Made by a program: the position numbers and the translations under genes
From: Fen-1118 sp964647025
GTDB taxonomy: Bacteria; Myxococcota_A; Polyangia; Fen-1088
Reading direction: 5' to 3'
Assembly: GCA_964647025.1 (NCBI GenBank)
Contig: CAZYFU010000010.1
Span: 21,913-85,912, forward strand
DNA length: 64,000 nucleotides
Shown here: piece by piece, positions 1-8,379 of the stretch
Numbering within the stretch: position 1 is the stretch's first letter
Layout: each line of letters opens with the position of its first letter
The notes under the pieces: generated by a model
Told to the model about the DNA's origin: nothing
The model's input: the letters and a program-made list of their open reading frames with translations, nothing else
Database searches by the model: none

Positions 1-1056
1 ACCGCGCTCGAGGAGCTTTGGGGCGAGGCAGACCGGGTGCGCCGAGAGCACGTGGGCGACGAGGTCCACCTGCGTGGGCTCATCGAGATCTCGAATCACT
101 GCTTACGCCAGTGCCACTACTGCGGGCTGCGCGCGGGCAACCTCGACATCACCCGCTACCGCATGAAGCCAGACGAGATCGTGGCGGCTGCCAAGCTGGC
201 GCGGGATTTTCGCTATGGCACGGTGGTGCTTCAAGCTGGCGAAGACGAGGGGCTGACCGTGGACATGGTGAGCGACATCGTCCGTCGCATCAAGCAGGAG
301 GCTGGCCTGGCTGTCACGCTGAGCCTGGGCGAACGTACGCCAGGCGAGCTGCGTGCTTGGCGTCAGGCCGGCGCCGACCGCTATCTGCTTCGCTTCGAGA
401 CGTCGAACAGCGAGCTCTTTGCCCGCATGCACCCGCCTCGCGGCGGGAACCGGACGCCTCGCATGGAGTTGCTCCGCCAGCTCGGCCCCCTCGGCTATGA
501 GGTGGGCAGCGGCGTGATGCTGGGCATTCCCGGTCAGACCATGCACGACCTCGTGAACGATCTCTTGCTCTTCCGCGAGCTGGACCTCGACATGATCGGT
601 GTGGGGCCGTTCATCGCGCACCCGGCGACGCCGTTCGGGCAAAGCGACCAGCCGCCGGTGCCGGACCAAGTTCCTGCCACCGAGCTCATGACGTACAAGG
701 TGGTGGCGCTGACTCGGCTCCTGTGCCCCGATGCGAACATCCCCAGCACCACGGCCTTGGCCACGCTGAACATCGCAGAAGGTCGCGAGCTGGGACTGGC
801 CCGGGGCGCCAACATCGTGATGCCCAACATGACGCCGCCCGAGTACCGCGTGCACTACGAGATCTATCCCGCCAAGGCGTGCATTCGCGAGACCGCGGAT
901 TTGTGCAACCGGTGCATCACAGGCCGCATTCAGAAAATCGGTCGTCGCATCGGTGAGGGCACGGGCGCCTCGCCCAACATCCGTCGTCGCAACCGCGCGG
1001 GACTCGAGAAGATGTCGCCGGCCGAAGCCCCGCGGGGACTGCGAAGAAACGGGTAG
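1..1056 (+). CDS. hydE: [FeFe] hydrogenase H-cluster radical SAM maturase HydE (5' end outside window)
   Basis: HydE is a radical SAM enzyme that helps build the dithiolate-bridged di-iron subcluster of [FeFe] hydrogenases. The reading frame is open to the first base of the window, and the codons before the GTG at 37 already look like HydE, so the true start lies upstream. The radical SAM motif CxxxCxxC is visible as CLRQCHYC just after an EISNH stretch. Near the C terminus CIRETADLCNRC gives the CX7CX2C motif that binds a second iron-sulfur cluster in a subset of HydE proteins. About 350 residues are present, close to full family length. BioB and PylB are relatives, but the C-terminal motif and overall sequence favour HydE. 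No other hydrogenase gene is visible; partners may lie upstream of the window. Confidence 0.88.
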   Translation, partial: TALEELWGEADRVRREHVGDEVHLRGLIEISNHCLRQCHYCGLRAGNLDITRYRMKPDEIVAAAKLARDFRYGTVVLQAGEDEGLTVDMVSDIVRRIKQEAGLAVTLSLGERTPGELRAWRQAGADRYLLRFETSNSELFARMHPPRGGNRTPRMELLRQLGPLGYEVGSGVMLGIPGQTMHDLVNDLLLFRELDLDMIGVGPFIAHPATPFGQSDQPPVPDQVPATELMTYKVVALTRLLCPDANIPSTTALATLNIAEGRELGLARGANIVMPNMTPPEYRVHYEIYPAKACIRETADLCNRCITGRIQKIGRRIGEGTGASPNIRRRNRAGLEKMSPAEAPRGLRRNG

Positions 1057-1109
1057 GTCGTCTCGCCGAGGCGATGGCCGGGGCTACCGAGGTCGCCCCA
1101 GCCGACCGA

Positions 1110-1124
1110 GCCTCGACGCGAGGC
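1110..1124. terminator. Small hairpin between convergent hydE and metY
   Basis: GCCTCG-ACG-CGAGGC forms a 6-bp stem with a 3-base loop in the 73-base gap between the two convergent genes. There is only a weak T stretch on the + side (GTTTG), so its role as a terminator is a guess. Confidence 0.3.
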
Positions 1125-1129
1125 GTTTG

Positions 1130-2422
1130 CTACGCCAGCGCCAGGGCTTCATCGAGCGCGCCGAGGAGGTCGTCGGGGTGCTCGAGGCCGATGGACAGGC
1201 GGATGAGATCCGGGGTCAGGCCTCCGGCGCGCTGCTGCTCCTCCGAGAGCTGCGAGTGCGAGGTGCTGGCCGGGTGGAGGATCAGGCTCTTGGCATCGCC
1301 GACGTTGGCCAGGTGCGAGAACAGCTTGATGTTGTCGATGACCTTCACCGCCGACGGATAGCCGCCCTTCACGCCGAATACCACCATGCCGCCGAAGCCC
1401 TGCTTGAGGTACTTGCCGGCCAGATCGTGGCTGGGGTCGTCCTTGAGACCCGGGTAGCGGACCCAGGCCACCTTGGCATGCTTCTTCAAGTGCTCTGCGA
1501 CCTTCAGCGCGTTCGCGCTGTGTTTCTCCATGCGCACGGACAGGGTCTCGATGCCCTGCAGGAGCAGGAACGAGTTGTCGGGCGCGATCGCGGCACCCAG
1601 GTTGCGCAGCGGAACCGTGCGCACGCGAAGGGCGAAGGCGATGGGGGCCAGGGCATCGGGCAGATCGTGTGCCCAGCGCAGGCCGTGGTAATTGCTGTCC
1701 GGCTCGTTGAGCAGCGGGAAGCGAGGGTTTCCCTTCCACTGGAACTTGCCCGAGTCCGTGACGCTGCCGCCGATGGCGGAACCATGGCCACCCAGCCACT
1801 TGGTGAGCGAGTTGACCACGATGTCGGCGCCGTGCTCGATGGTGCGAAGGAGGTAGGGCGTCGTGAAGGTTCCGTCGACGATGAGCGGCAGCCCGTGCTT
1901 GTGAGCTACATCGGCCACGGCGGCCACGTCGGTGAAGTCGAGCGCCGGGTTGCCGATGGTCTCGACGAAGAGCGCGCGGGTCTTGTCGGTGATCGCCTTG
2001 GCGAAGCTCTTCGGATCCCTGGCGTCGACGAAGATCGTCTTGATCCCAAGCTGCGGCAAGATGGAGTCGAACTGGGTGTACGTGCCGCCGTACAAGTTGC
2101 TCGCCGAGACGATCTCGTCGCCTGCCTGTGCGAGCGTGATGATGGCGTAGAAGATGGCCGACGTCCCCGACGCCACGGCCACCGAGGCCGCGCCACCTTC
2201 GAGCTGCGATATCCGTTGCTCGAGGATGTCGGTCGTCGGATTCATGAGCCGGGTGTAGATGTTGCCGAGCTCTTTGAGCGCGAACAGGTTCGCGGCGTGC
2301 TCGGTGTTCTTGAAGACGTAGGACGTGGTCCGGTAGACGGGCACGCCCCGGGAAAGCGTGGCGTCTAGCGACTGTCCTGCATGGAGGGCCAAAGTTTCGA
2401 AGTGGTACGGCTTCGCGCTCAT
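1130..2422 (-). CDS. metY: O-acetylhomoserine sulfhydrylase / aminocarboxypropyltransferase (MetY)
   Basis: This PLP enzyme of the Cys/Met-metabolism family uses sulfide or methanethiol to replace the acetyl group of O-acetylhomoserine, feeding homocysteine or methionine synthesis in the cytoplasm. The protein is about 430 residues, the usual size of MetY rather than the shorter MetB/MetC. It begins with the family-typical FETLALHAGQ and has the PLP-lysine region SLTKWLGGHG and the substrate-region signature YTRLMNPT. I chose ATG 2422 because an AAAGGA Shine-Dalgarno lies just upstream; the open frame extends 25 further codons but that part is not conserved-looking. The XRE-cupin gene lies upstream on the same strand, 124 bases away, and the gap carries a candidate promoter and a long-spaced inverted repeat. 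Confidence 0.92.
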   Translation of the reverse strand: MSAKPYHFETLALHAGQSLDATLSRGVPVYRTTSYVFKNTEHAANLFALKELGNIYTRLMNPTTDILEQRISQLEGGAASVAVASGTSAIFYAIITLAQAGDEIVSASNLYGGTYTQFDSILPQLGIKTIFVDARDPKSFAKAITDKTRALFVETIGNPALDFTDVAAVADVAHKHGLPLIVDGTFTTPYLLRTIEHGADIVVNSLTKWLGGHGSAIGGSVTDSGKFQWKGNPRFPLLNEPDSNYHGLRWAHDLPDALAPIAFALRVRTVPLRNLGAAIAPDNSFLLLQGIETLSVRMEKHSANALKVAEHLKKHAKVAWVRYPGLKDDPSHDLAGKYLKQGFGGMVVFGVKGGYPSAVKVIDNIKLFSHLANVGDAKSLILHPASTSHSQLSEEQQRAGGLTPDLIRLSIGLEHPDDLLGALDEALALA

Positions 2423-2440
2423 GATCAATCCCGATCCTTT

Positions 2441-2511
2441 CTCGTCTTTCGTCTCGTTGCTGAGTCGAGGGTGTACCACAGCGACCCCTGACGTCAAGAA
2501 TGAAAGACGAG
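2441..2511. promoter_or_regulatory. 10-bp perfect inverted repeat flanking the metY promoter/leader
   Basis: CTCGTCTTTC at 2441-2450 is the exact reverse complement of GAAAGACGAG at 2502-2511, with 51 bases between. The distal arm sits just upstream of a candidate -35 (TTGACG, minus strand, 2497-2492); a possible -10 (TACACC, 2475-2470) follows after 16 bases. The proximal arm lies in the leader immediately before the metY Shine-Dalgarno. The layout fits an operator pair or a leader structure controlling metY. The binding factor is unknown; the XRE-cupin regulator next door is one candidate. Confidence 0.4.
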
Positions 2512-2546
2512 TGTCTTGTAAAACAGATGATGTCCGTTCGCGCGGG

Positions 2547-3197
2547 TCAGCGGGCGTAGATGATCAGGTTGTGGTACCTGGCCTCCGACGTGCCCGGGTT
2601 TTCGTAGGCATGCGTCTCGTCGGCGCGGAACGACACCGAATCCCCCGGGCCCAACTCCTGCACGTGGCCAGACACACGCAGGGTGAGCATACCGCTCAGA
2701 ACGACCAGGATCTCTCGCGTTCCCGGCGCGTGCGGGTCGGACGCGTGGGAGGCCCGGGCCGCGAGTCTCAGCTCGTATAGCTCGACCCAGGGATTCGATC
2801 CCGCTGGTGACAGTGGACGGCTTTCCATTTTACCGTCGGCCGACCTGAGGATCTGCGCGTCGGTGCGTCGCAACACGGAGATGCCCTGTTCCTCGCCGCC
2901 GATCAACTCGGAGAACGGGATGCCGAGGCCGACCGCGATCTTCCACAGAACGCCGAGCGACGGATTGCTCTTGAACAGCTCTATTTGCGACAGCGCGGCC
3001 CGGCTGACGCCCGAGGCGAGCGCGAGCTCGTCGAGGGATAGCCCGCGCGCCTTGCGCTTCTCGCGCAGTTGCAGTCCCACGCGTCTCGCCAAATCCGCGG
3101 CACCGACGTCGTCGCCGGGCGGCAGCGGGGCTTTTCGCAGCGCGATCGCCGTGGCACGTTTTGCACTCGACGGGACAGATGTCTTTTCTTTCTTCAT
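2547..3197 (-). CDS. XRE-family transcriptional regulator with C-terminal cupin domain
   Basis: About 216 residues. A helix-turn-helix of the Cro/CI type spans roughly residues 45-100 (LREKRKARGLSLDELALASG followed by VSRAALSQIE), and a cupin_2 sensor domain occupies the C-terminal half (REILVVLSGMLTLRV and LGPGDSVSFRADETHAYEN). Proteins of this design usually sense a small molecule, often an amino acid, polyamine or sulfur compound, through the cupin and regulate nearby metabolic genes. The neighbour downstream on the same strand is metY, so control of sulfur amino acid metabolism is a reasonable guess. ATG 3197 is preceded by GAGG; a GTG at 3215 is a possible longer start. The N-terminal 30 residues are Lys/Ala-rich and probably disordered. 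Confidence 0.85.
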   Translation of the reverse strand: MKKEKTSVPSSAKRATAIALRKAPLPPGDDVGAADLARRVGLQLREKRKARGLSLDELALASGVSRAALSQIELFKSNPSLGVLWKIAVGLGIPFSELIGGEEQGISVLRRTDAQILRSADGKMESRPLSPAGSNPWVELYELRLAARASHASDPHAPGTREILVVLSGMLTLRVSGHVQELGPGDSVSFRADETHAYENPGTSEARYHNLIIYAR

Positions 3198-3432
3198 GCG
3201 GCCTCGCGGCGTCACGATAGCAAAAGTCGAGCGAACGTACAGAAGAACGCCGGTTGGTCCGTCCTGAGCCTTGTCCGCGCGGTCCTTGGACTTGTCGCGT
3301 GCGCGACCGGAAAACAGCGTGCACCGAGCGGTTCCGAACCTTCAAAAATCTGGAGGCCCGACTCTCGATATGCAAAAGACGAATGATTTGATAAGTCGGT
3401 TGCTCGAACCGAGGGCGTCGCGTGTTGTTACC

Positions 3433-3452
3433 GCTGGACTTCATTGTCCAGC
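3433..3452 (+). promoter_or_regulatory. Dyad/hairpin in the leader of the GH45 gene
   Basis: GCTGGAC-TTCATT-GTCCAGC is a perfect 7-bp dyad with a 6-base loop, ending 34 bases before the start codon of the cellulase-like gene. It could be a regulator site or a 5'-UTR hairpin. The same sequence works on both strands, so orientation is assigned only from the neighbouring gene. Confidence 0.35.
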
Positions 3453-3486
3453 CCCTTCACCATTGTCGGATTCAGGAGTTCACCAC

Positions 3487-4785
3487 ATGCGGTTTGGTGC
3501 AGTATCGACCATCACGTTGCTGTCCGCGGTTGCCTTCGTCGCCTGTTTTCCCAGCTCTCCGATGAAAGATCCGACGCCGGGTGACGGCGGGAGCAGCGGA
3601 AGCGGCGGTGCGTCCTCATCTTCGTCCTCCGGAGGTGCCCAGTCGAACGGTGGGTCGTCTTCCGGAGGGGCGTCCGCGTCGGGCGGCAGCGGTGGCGAGA
3701 CCTCTGGCGGTGCTCAGGGCGGTGCCATGAGCCAGGGCGGTGCCACTTCGTCGGGCACGGCTGCCGCGGGCGGGGCCAAGCCCACCGGGGGAACGACGGC
3801 GATCGGCGGCAATACTGGCGCTGGCGGCGTGACTCCCGGAGGCGGAACCAACGCGGCCGGTGGCGCTTCCGCCAGCGATTGCACCGACGAGCCTCCGCCA
3901 CAAACGCCGACGTGTGCAGATTGGGCCGCATGGAACACCTGCAGCGCTGATTGGTTCAAGAACTACTGCAATCGCAGCTGTGGACGGTGCACGGGTGGCA
4001 GCAGCAACGGGGGCGCTGGCGGGGGACAGAGCCGGGGTGGCGCTGGCGGCGCGGGTGGCGTAAGCCAAGGCGGCGCGGGTGGCAGCGGTAACAGCGGCGG
4101 TGGCGGCGTGCCGGGACCAAGCACCACCAACCCGCAGATCTCGGGAACCAACGGCTGGGTCAGCCGATACTGGGACTGCTGCAAGCCGTCCTGCGCGTGG
4201 AACACCAACCTCAAGGCCTGTCAGAAAGACGGAATGACGCGCGTATCGGACAGGAACATGGAGTCCGTTTGTAAGAACGGCGGCGCCTACCAGTGCTACG
4301 ACCTGTCACCCTGGTACGACGCCAACACGAACATGTCCTATGGCTTCGTGGCCCACGGCGGTGGGTGTGGCACCTGCTACCTTCTGCAGTTCACCGGATC
4401 CAGCCACAACGGTGGCAACAATGCCGGCTGCGGGGCGATCAAGGGGCAGCAGATGATCGTGCAGAAGATCAACGACGGCGGTGACGTCGGCGGCGAGCAG
4501 TTCGACCTGCTCGTGCCCGGCGGCGGCGTTGGGCAGTTCAACGGTTGCACCAACCAATGGGGCTCCTCGACCGACCTCGGCTCCCAGTACGGCGGGCTGC
4601 TTTCGTCGTGCAAGGCCGATCCCGGCTGCATGAAGCAGAAGTGCCAGTCCGTGTTCGGCAACATGCCCGCACTGCTCGCTGGCTGCAACTGGTTCACCAA
4701 CTGGTACAGCTCGGCCGACAACCCGTCCGTGGTCTATAAGCAGGTCACCTGTCCGCCCGAGATCACCGCCAGAAGCGGAATGTAG
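3487..4785 (+). CDS. Lipoprotein with ShKT-like and glycoside hydrolase family 45 (endoglucanase) domains
   Basis: A 432-residue exported protein. The signal peptide ends in a lipobox (AFVAC, lipid Cys20), so it should be anchored on the outer membrane or cell surface. Residues 30-130 are a Gly/Ser/Ala linker. Residues 132-168 hold six cysteines in a ShK-toxin-like pattern (CTDEPPP...CADWAAWNTC...CNRSCGRC). A second Gly-rich linker (170-210) leads to a GH45 catalytic domain: the family signature RYWDCCKPSC gives the candidate nucleophile/base Asp230, and QFDLLVPGGGVG gives the candidate acid Asp340. GH45 enzymes are inverting endo-1,4-beta-glucanases. The domain is Cys-rich, as in fungal members. 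An AGGAG Shine-Dalgarno at 3474-3478 supports this start over longer in-frame options. Expansin-like proteins share the fold, but both Asp residues favour an active hydrolase. Confidence 0.85.
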   Translation: MRFGAVSTITLLSAVAFVACFPSSPMKDPTPGDGGSSGSGGASSSSSSGGAQSNGGSSSGGASASGGSGGETSGGAQGGAMSQGGATSSGTAAAGGAKPTGGTTAIGGNTGAGGVTPGGGTNAAGGASASDCTDEPPPQTPTCADWAAWNTCSADWFKNYCNRSCGRCTGGSSNGGAGGGQSRGGAGGAGGVSQGGAGGSGNSGGGGVPGPSTTNPQISGTNGWVSRYWDCCKPSCAWNTNLKACQKDGMTRVSDRNMESVCKNGGAYQCYDLSPWYDANTNMSYGFVAHGGGCGTCYLLQFTGSSHNGGNNAGCGAIKGQQMIVQKINDGGDVGGEQFDLLVPGGGVGQFNGCTNQWGSSTDLGSQYGGLLSSCKADPGCMKQKCQSVFGNMPALLAGCNWFTNWYSSADNPSVVYKQVTCPPEITARSGM

Positions 4786-4790
4786 CGGCA

Positions 4791-4807
4791 GGTCGGGGCG
4801 CCCGACC
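4791..4807 (+). terminator. Hairpin just after the GH45 gene
   Basis: GGTCGGG-GCG-CCCGACC forms a 7-bp GC stem with a 3-base loop starting 6 bases after the stop codon. No T tract follows, so it would be a weak or Rho-assisted terminator. Confidence 0.4.
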
Positions 4808-5059
4808 GGCGCGGGGTCACCCGCGATTCGGCACGCGCCTTGGCGTTTTGTAGACGCGAAGTGTTGCGACGTCGACTCCATGGACCAGCGCGGCGAGCGG
4901 ACTTATCCACACGTCCCTTCCCACTCCGCGGTGCCGAGCGGTTATCTCTTTGTGCTCCGATCCTGGCGACAACGTGTGCTCCAGCGCTCGTAGCGGGCTG
5001 TGGAATCGTCCACAGGCCCGGCAGCGATCGGGTACATTTGGAATCACTGGAGTTTTTCG

Positions 5060-7039
5060 ATGCAGCTCAAATCTCCTGCGTGGCTTGTGGCAGCAGCCGT
5101 CCCTTTCCTCGCGTGTGCCAACGCTGACGTCATCACCCCTGGCGCGGGCGGTGGCGGTAGTGGGGGCGGGGGCACCCCTGACGCCTCCATCATCCTCCCC
5201 GACGCGCTCGCCATCGGAATCAAGCAGGACGTCAAGCCCATCGTGCGAACCGGCTCCGACGCCAAGCCAGGGCCCAACTGCGGCAACGGCGAGCTGACCA
5301 AGGACGAGGCCTGCGACGACGGGAACAACAACGACGGCGATGGCTGCGCCGCCAACTGCCTCAGCGTGGACCAGGGCTACAAGTGCGTGACGCCCGGTAC
5401 GGCGTGCACCAAGGTTGCCCGCTGTGGTGACGGCTTGGTCGTGTTCCCCGAGCAGTGCGATGATGGCAACAAGAACAACGACGACGGCTGTTCCGACGCC
5501 TGCAAGATCGAGGTCACGTACAAGTGCGACGGCAACCCCAGCGTGTGCACGCACACCACGTGTGGCGACGGCAAGATCGAGGGGGCGGAGAGCTGCGAGG
5601 ACGGCAACAACCTGCCGTTCGACGGTTGCTCGGCCGAATGTACCAACGAACCCAAGTGCACGAGCGGTGTCTGCACCTCTCGTTGTGGTGATGGGATCGT
5701 GCTCGGCGAAGACTGTGACGATGGCAACAACACCGACGGCGATGGCTGCTCGGCCGACTGCAAGGTCGAGAGCGGCTTCAAGTGTGATCAGCCGACCCTC
5801 GGCGACAAGATGAAGGTCCCCGCCGTGTACCGCGACTTCAACTATCGCAACCCGAGCGACTTCGAGGCCGGCGTCACCGGTTCGAAGACCCCGACCACGG
5901 GTCTGGTCAAGAGCGAGCTCGATGCCAACGGCAAGCCCGTGTACACCGGGGTCACCGGCAGCGCAGTTCACATCGAAAGCGCCGCTTCGTTCGCCAAGTG
6001 GTACACCAACGTCGAAGGCGTCAACCACGCGACGACCGGCAAGCTGACCCTCTGGACCAACGGCAAGGGTGGCTATGTGAACCGGTACAAGGAGGACGGG
6101 ACGCAGTACTTCAACACCGAGCCAGCCTACTACTGCGGAAACGTCGGCTCGGAGAAGGAAGACGACGAGGGGAACCCAATTCCCTGCACGTCGAAGTACG
6201 CCACCGAGACCGACTGCGACAAGCTCGCCGCCAAGGGCGAGGAGATGCTGCCAGGGAGCTGCGTCGCCACCAACGGTTCCTACACCGCCAGGTTCATTGT
6301 CTCGAAGATGGATGGCAACCCTTGCTTCTTCCCGGTCGACGACGACAACTTCTCGAAGGACAGAAACTACTCTCAGATTCCTCCGTACTACGACGCCTCG
6401 AAGTCGTGGCCGAAACAGACCGACGACACCGGCGCCGTGATCATGCACAACTTCAGCTTCACCAGCGAGGTGCGCTATTGGTTCAAGTTCGAGAAGAGCC
6501 AGACCTACACCCTCGACTTCGTGGGTGACGACGACGTCTGGGTCTTCATCAACGGCAAGCTCGCAGTCGACCTGGGCGGCATCCACTCGCCGGTCAGTGG
6601 CAGCATCACGATCGGCTCGAACGGCAACGGCACCACCACGGTGACGTCGTTCGATGACCAGGGCGTGGCGACCACCCCGACCACGTCGACCGTCAACCTC
6701 GGCCTGCAGGACGGCAAGGTCTACGAGGCGGCCGTCTTCCAAGCCGAGCGGCAGACCACCGGCTCGTCGTACAAGCTGACCTTGAGCGGGTTCAACGCCG
6801 CGCCCAGCCTATGCAAGCCCGACTGCGGCGACGGCGTCCTGCAAATCGGCGAGGAGTGCGACGACGGTGATCAAAACGGCAAGGGCGGCTACGGTAGCTG
6901 CGCCTCCGACTGCACCCTGCAGGCCGGCTTCTGCGGCGACGGCACGGTCCAAGATGACGAGGAGTGCGACGACGGCGCCTTGAACGGAACCGCCGACCAC
7001 TGTCCGTCCGGCTGCCACTTCCTGATTCCGATCCTGTAG
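5060..7039 (+). CDS. Lipoprotein with DUF4215 Cys-rich repeats and a fibro-slime/PA14-like domain
   Basis: A 659-residue surface protein. ATG 5060 begins a signal peptide with lipobox FLAC (lipid Cys19), followed by a short Gly linker. Four myxobacterial Cys-rich repeats of the DUF4215 type (pattern CGDG..........CDDGN....DGC...C) run from about residue 73 to 242. Then comes a fibro-slime domain (YRDFNYRNPSDFEAG, about 255 onward) whose core resembles a PA14 beta-sandwich (FVGDDDVWVFINGKLAVDLG). Two more DUF4215 units close the protein. Fibro-slime domains are known from Dictyostelium prespore/slime proteins and from cell-surface proteins of Fibrobacter and myxobacteria, where adhesion or carbohydrate contact is suspected. 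Placement just after the GH45 gene fits a role in contacting polysaccharide. No catalytic residues were recognised. Confidence 0.85.
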   Translation: MQLKSPAWLVAAAVPFLACANADVITPGAGGGGSGGGGTPDASIILPDALAIGIKQDVKPIVRTGSDAKPGPNCGNGELTKDEACDDGNNNDGDGCAANCLSVDQGYKCVTPGTACTKVARCGDGLVVFPEQCDDGNKNNDDGCSDACKIEVTYKCDGNPSVCTHTTCGDGKIEGAESCEDGNNLPFDGCSAECTNEPKCTSGVCTSRCGDGIVLGEDCDDGNNTDGDGCSADCKVESGFKCDQPTLGDKMKVPAVYRDFNYRNPSDFEAGVTGSKTPTTGLVKSELDANGKPVYTGVTGSAVHIESAASFAKWYTNVEGVNHATTGKLTLWTNGKGGYVNRYKEDGTQYFNTEPAYYCGNVGSEKEDDEGNPIPCTSKYATETDCDKLAAKGEEMLPGSCVATNGSYTARFIVSKMDGNPCFFPVDDDNFSKDRNYSQIPPYYDASKSWPKQTDDTGAVIMHNFSFTSEVRYWFKFEKSQTYTLDFVGDDDVWVFINGKLAVDLGGIHSPVSGSITIGSNGNGTTTVTSFDDQGVATTPTTSTVNLGLQDGKVYEAAVFQAERQTTGSSYKLTLSGFNAAPSLCKPDCGDGVLQIGEECDDGDQNGKGGYGSCASDCTLQAGFCGDGTVQDDEECDDGALNGTADHCPSGCHFLIPIL

Positions 7040-7061
7040 TCCTTCGGGCCTGCACATTCGT

Positions 7062-7088
7062 CGCGCCGGGGACTGGCAACCCGGCGCG
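7062..7088 (+). terminator. Strong 9-bp hairpin between the fibro-slime gene and serS
   Basis: CGCGCCGGG-GACTGGCAA-CCCGGCGCG is a perfect 9-bp stem 22 bases after the upstream stop codon and 25 bases before serS. It lacks a T tract on either strand. It may end or attenuate transcription, or structure the serS leader. Confidence 0.45.
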
Positions 7089-7113
7089 AAACCGTCGTAC
7101 ACTCGGGCCTTCC

Positions 7114-8373
7114 ATGCTCGACATACGACTCGTCCGCGAAAATCCCGATGATGTCCGCGCAGGCTTCCGCAAGCTGGGTGCGGAGGTGAACCTCGACGCG
7201 GTGATCGCCCTCGATGAGGCGGTCCGCAAGCTGAAGAACGACTCGCAAACCATCCAGGCCGACCAGAACCGCCTGTCGAAGGAGATGGCCAAGGCGACCC
7301 CCGAGCAGCGGGAGCAGATCAAGGCCAAGGGGGCTGCACTCAAGGAGCGCAACGAGCAGCTACTCAAGGATCTGGCGGCGCAGGAGGCCACGCTCGAGGA
7401 GAAGCTCTTGGAGTTGCCGAACCTGCCGCATCCCTCGGTGCCGGTGGGCAAGGACGAGTCCGAGAACCGGGTCGTGCGCGAGGAAGGCACGAAGCGCGAC
7501 TTCGGCTTCACGCCGCAGGCCCACTGGGACCTCGGCCCCCGCTGGGGCGTGATCGACTTCGATCGCGGCGTGAAGATCTCGGGCAGTCGCTTCTACGTCC
7601 TCAAGGACTGGGGCGCGAAGCTCCAGCGTGCGCTGATCTCCTTCATGCTGGACCTCCACACCAGCAAGCACGGCTACACCGAGATCCTGCCGCCATTCAT
7701 GGTTCGCCGCGACTGTCTCGTGGGTACCGGCAACTTGCCCAAGTTCGGCGACAACCTGTACCGCGACATCAGCGAGGACTTCTGGTTCATCCCCACCGCC
7801 GAGGTCCCGGTCACCAACCTCTACCGTGAGGAGATCCTCGATGGCGCCTCGCTGCCCATCAAGCACGTCGCCTTCACGGCGTGCTTCCGTCGCGAGCAGA
7901 TGGCGGCCGGCCGCGATACCCGCGGCATCAAGCGCGGTCACCAATTCGACAAGGTCGAGCTGGTGAAGTTCGTGCATCCCGATACTTCGATGGACGAGCT
8001 CAAGGGGCTCCTGTCCGACGCCGAAGACGTGCTCAAGGCCCTCGACCTTCCGTACCGCGTGATCGAGATGTGCACCGGGGATCTGTCGTTCTCGGCCATG
8101 GTGAAGTTCGACCTCGAGTTGTGGGCGCCTGGCTGCGGCGAATGGTTGGAGGTCAGCTCGTGCTCGAATTTCGGCGACTTCCAGGCCCGACGCGCGAAGA
8201 TCCGTTTCAAGGACGGTAAGAGCAACCGGTTCGTACACACCCTGAACGGGTCGGCTCTGGCGCTGCCTCGGACGCTCATCGGAATTCTCGAGACCTACCA
8301 GCGCGCCGACGGCAAGCTGGACGTCCCGGCGGTGCTTCGTCCATACTTGGGTGGCATCGACGTTCTGGGGTAA
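7114..8373 (+). CDS. serS: Seryl-tRNA synthetase
   Basis: Class II aminoacyl-tRNA synthetase charging tRNA-Ser (and tRNA-Sec where present) in the cytoplasm. The 419-residue length is normal. The N-terminal MLDIRLVRENPDDVRAGF starts the tRNA-binding coiled-coil arm (about residues 25-100, Lys/Glu-rich). Class II motif 2 is visible as ACFRREQMAAGRDTRGIKRG followed by HQFDKVEL, and motif 3 as LNGSALALPRTLIGILE. The conserved N terminus fixes ATG 7114 as the start. The following gene begins 6 bases after the stop codon and is probably cotranscribed. Confidence 0.97.
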   Translation: MLDIRLVRENPDDVRAGFRKLGAEVNLDAVIALDEAVRKLKNDSQTIQADQNRLSKEMAKATPEQREQIKAKGAALKERNEQLLKDLAAQEATLEEKLLELPNLPHPSVPVGKDESENRVVREEGTKRDFGFTPQAHWDLGPRWGVIDFDRGVKISGSRFYVLKDWGAKLQRALISFMLDLHTSKHGYTEILPPFMVRRDCLVGTGNLPKFGDNLYRDISEDFWFIPTAEVPVTNLYREEILDGASLPIKHVAFTACFRREQMAAGRDTRGIKRGHQFDKVELVKFVHPDTSMDELKGLLSDAEDVLKALDLPYRVIEMCTGDLSFSAMVKFDLELWAPGCGEWLEVSSCSNFGDFQARRAKIRFKDGKSNRFVHTLNGSALALPRTLIGILETYQRADGKLDVPAVLRPYLGGIDVLG

Positions 8374-8379
8374 CCCACC

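Noticed and set aside
953..2368. Long plus-strand open frame opposite metY
   Set aside because: It is the complement of a clearly conserved gene, is Arg/Val/Ala-rich and has no family resemblance; typical high-GC shadow.
4903..4911. Perfect DnaA box TTATCCACA as a sign of a replication origin
   Set aside because: Only one perfect box, no cluster, no AT-rich unwinding stretch and no dnaA/dnaN/gyr genes nearby.
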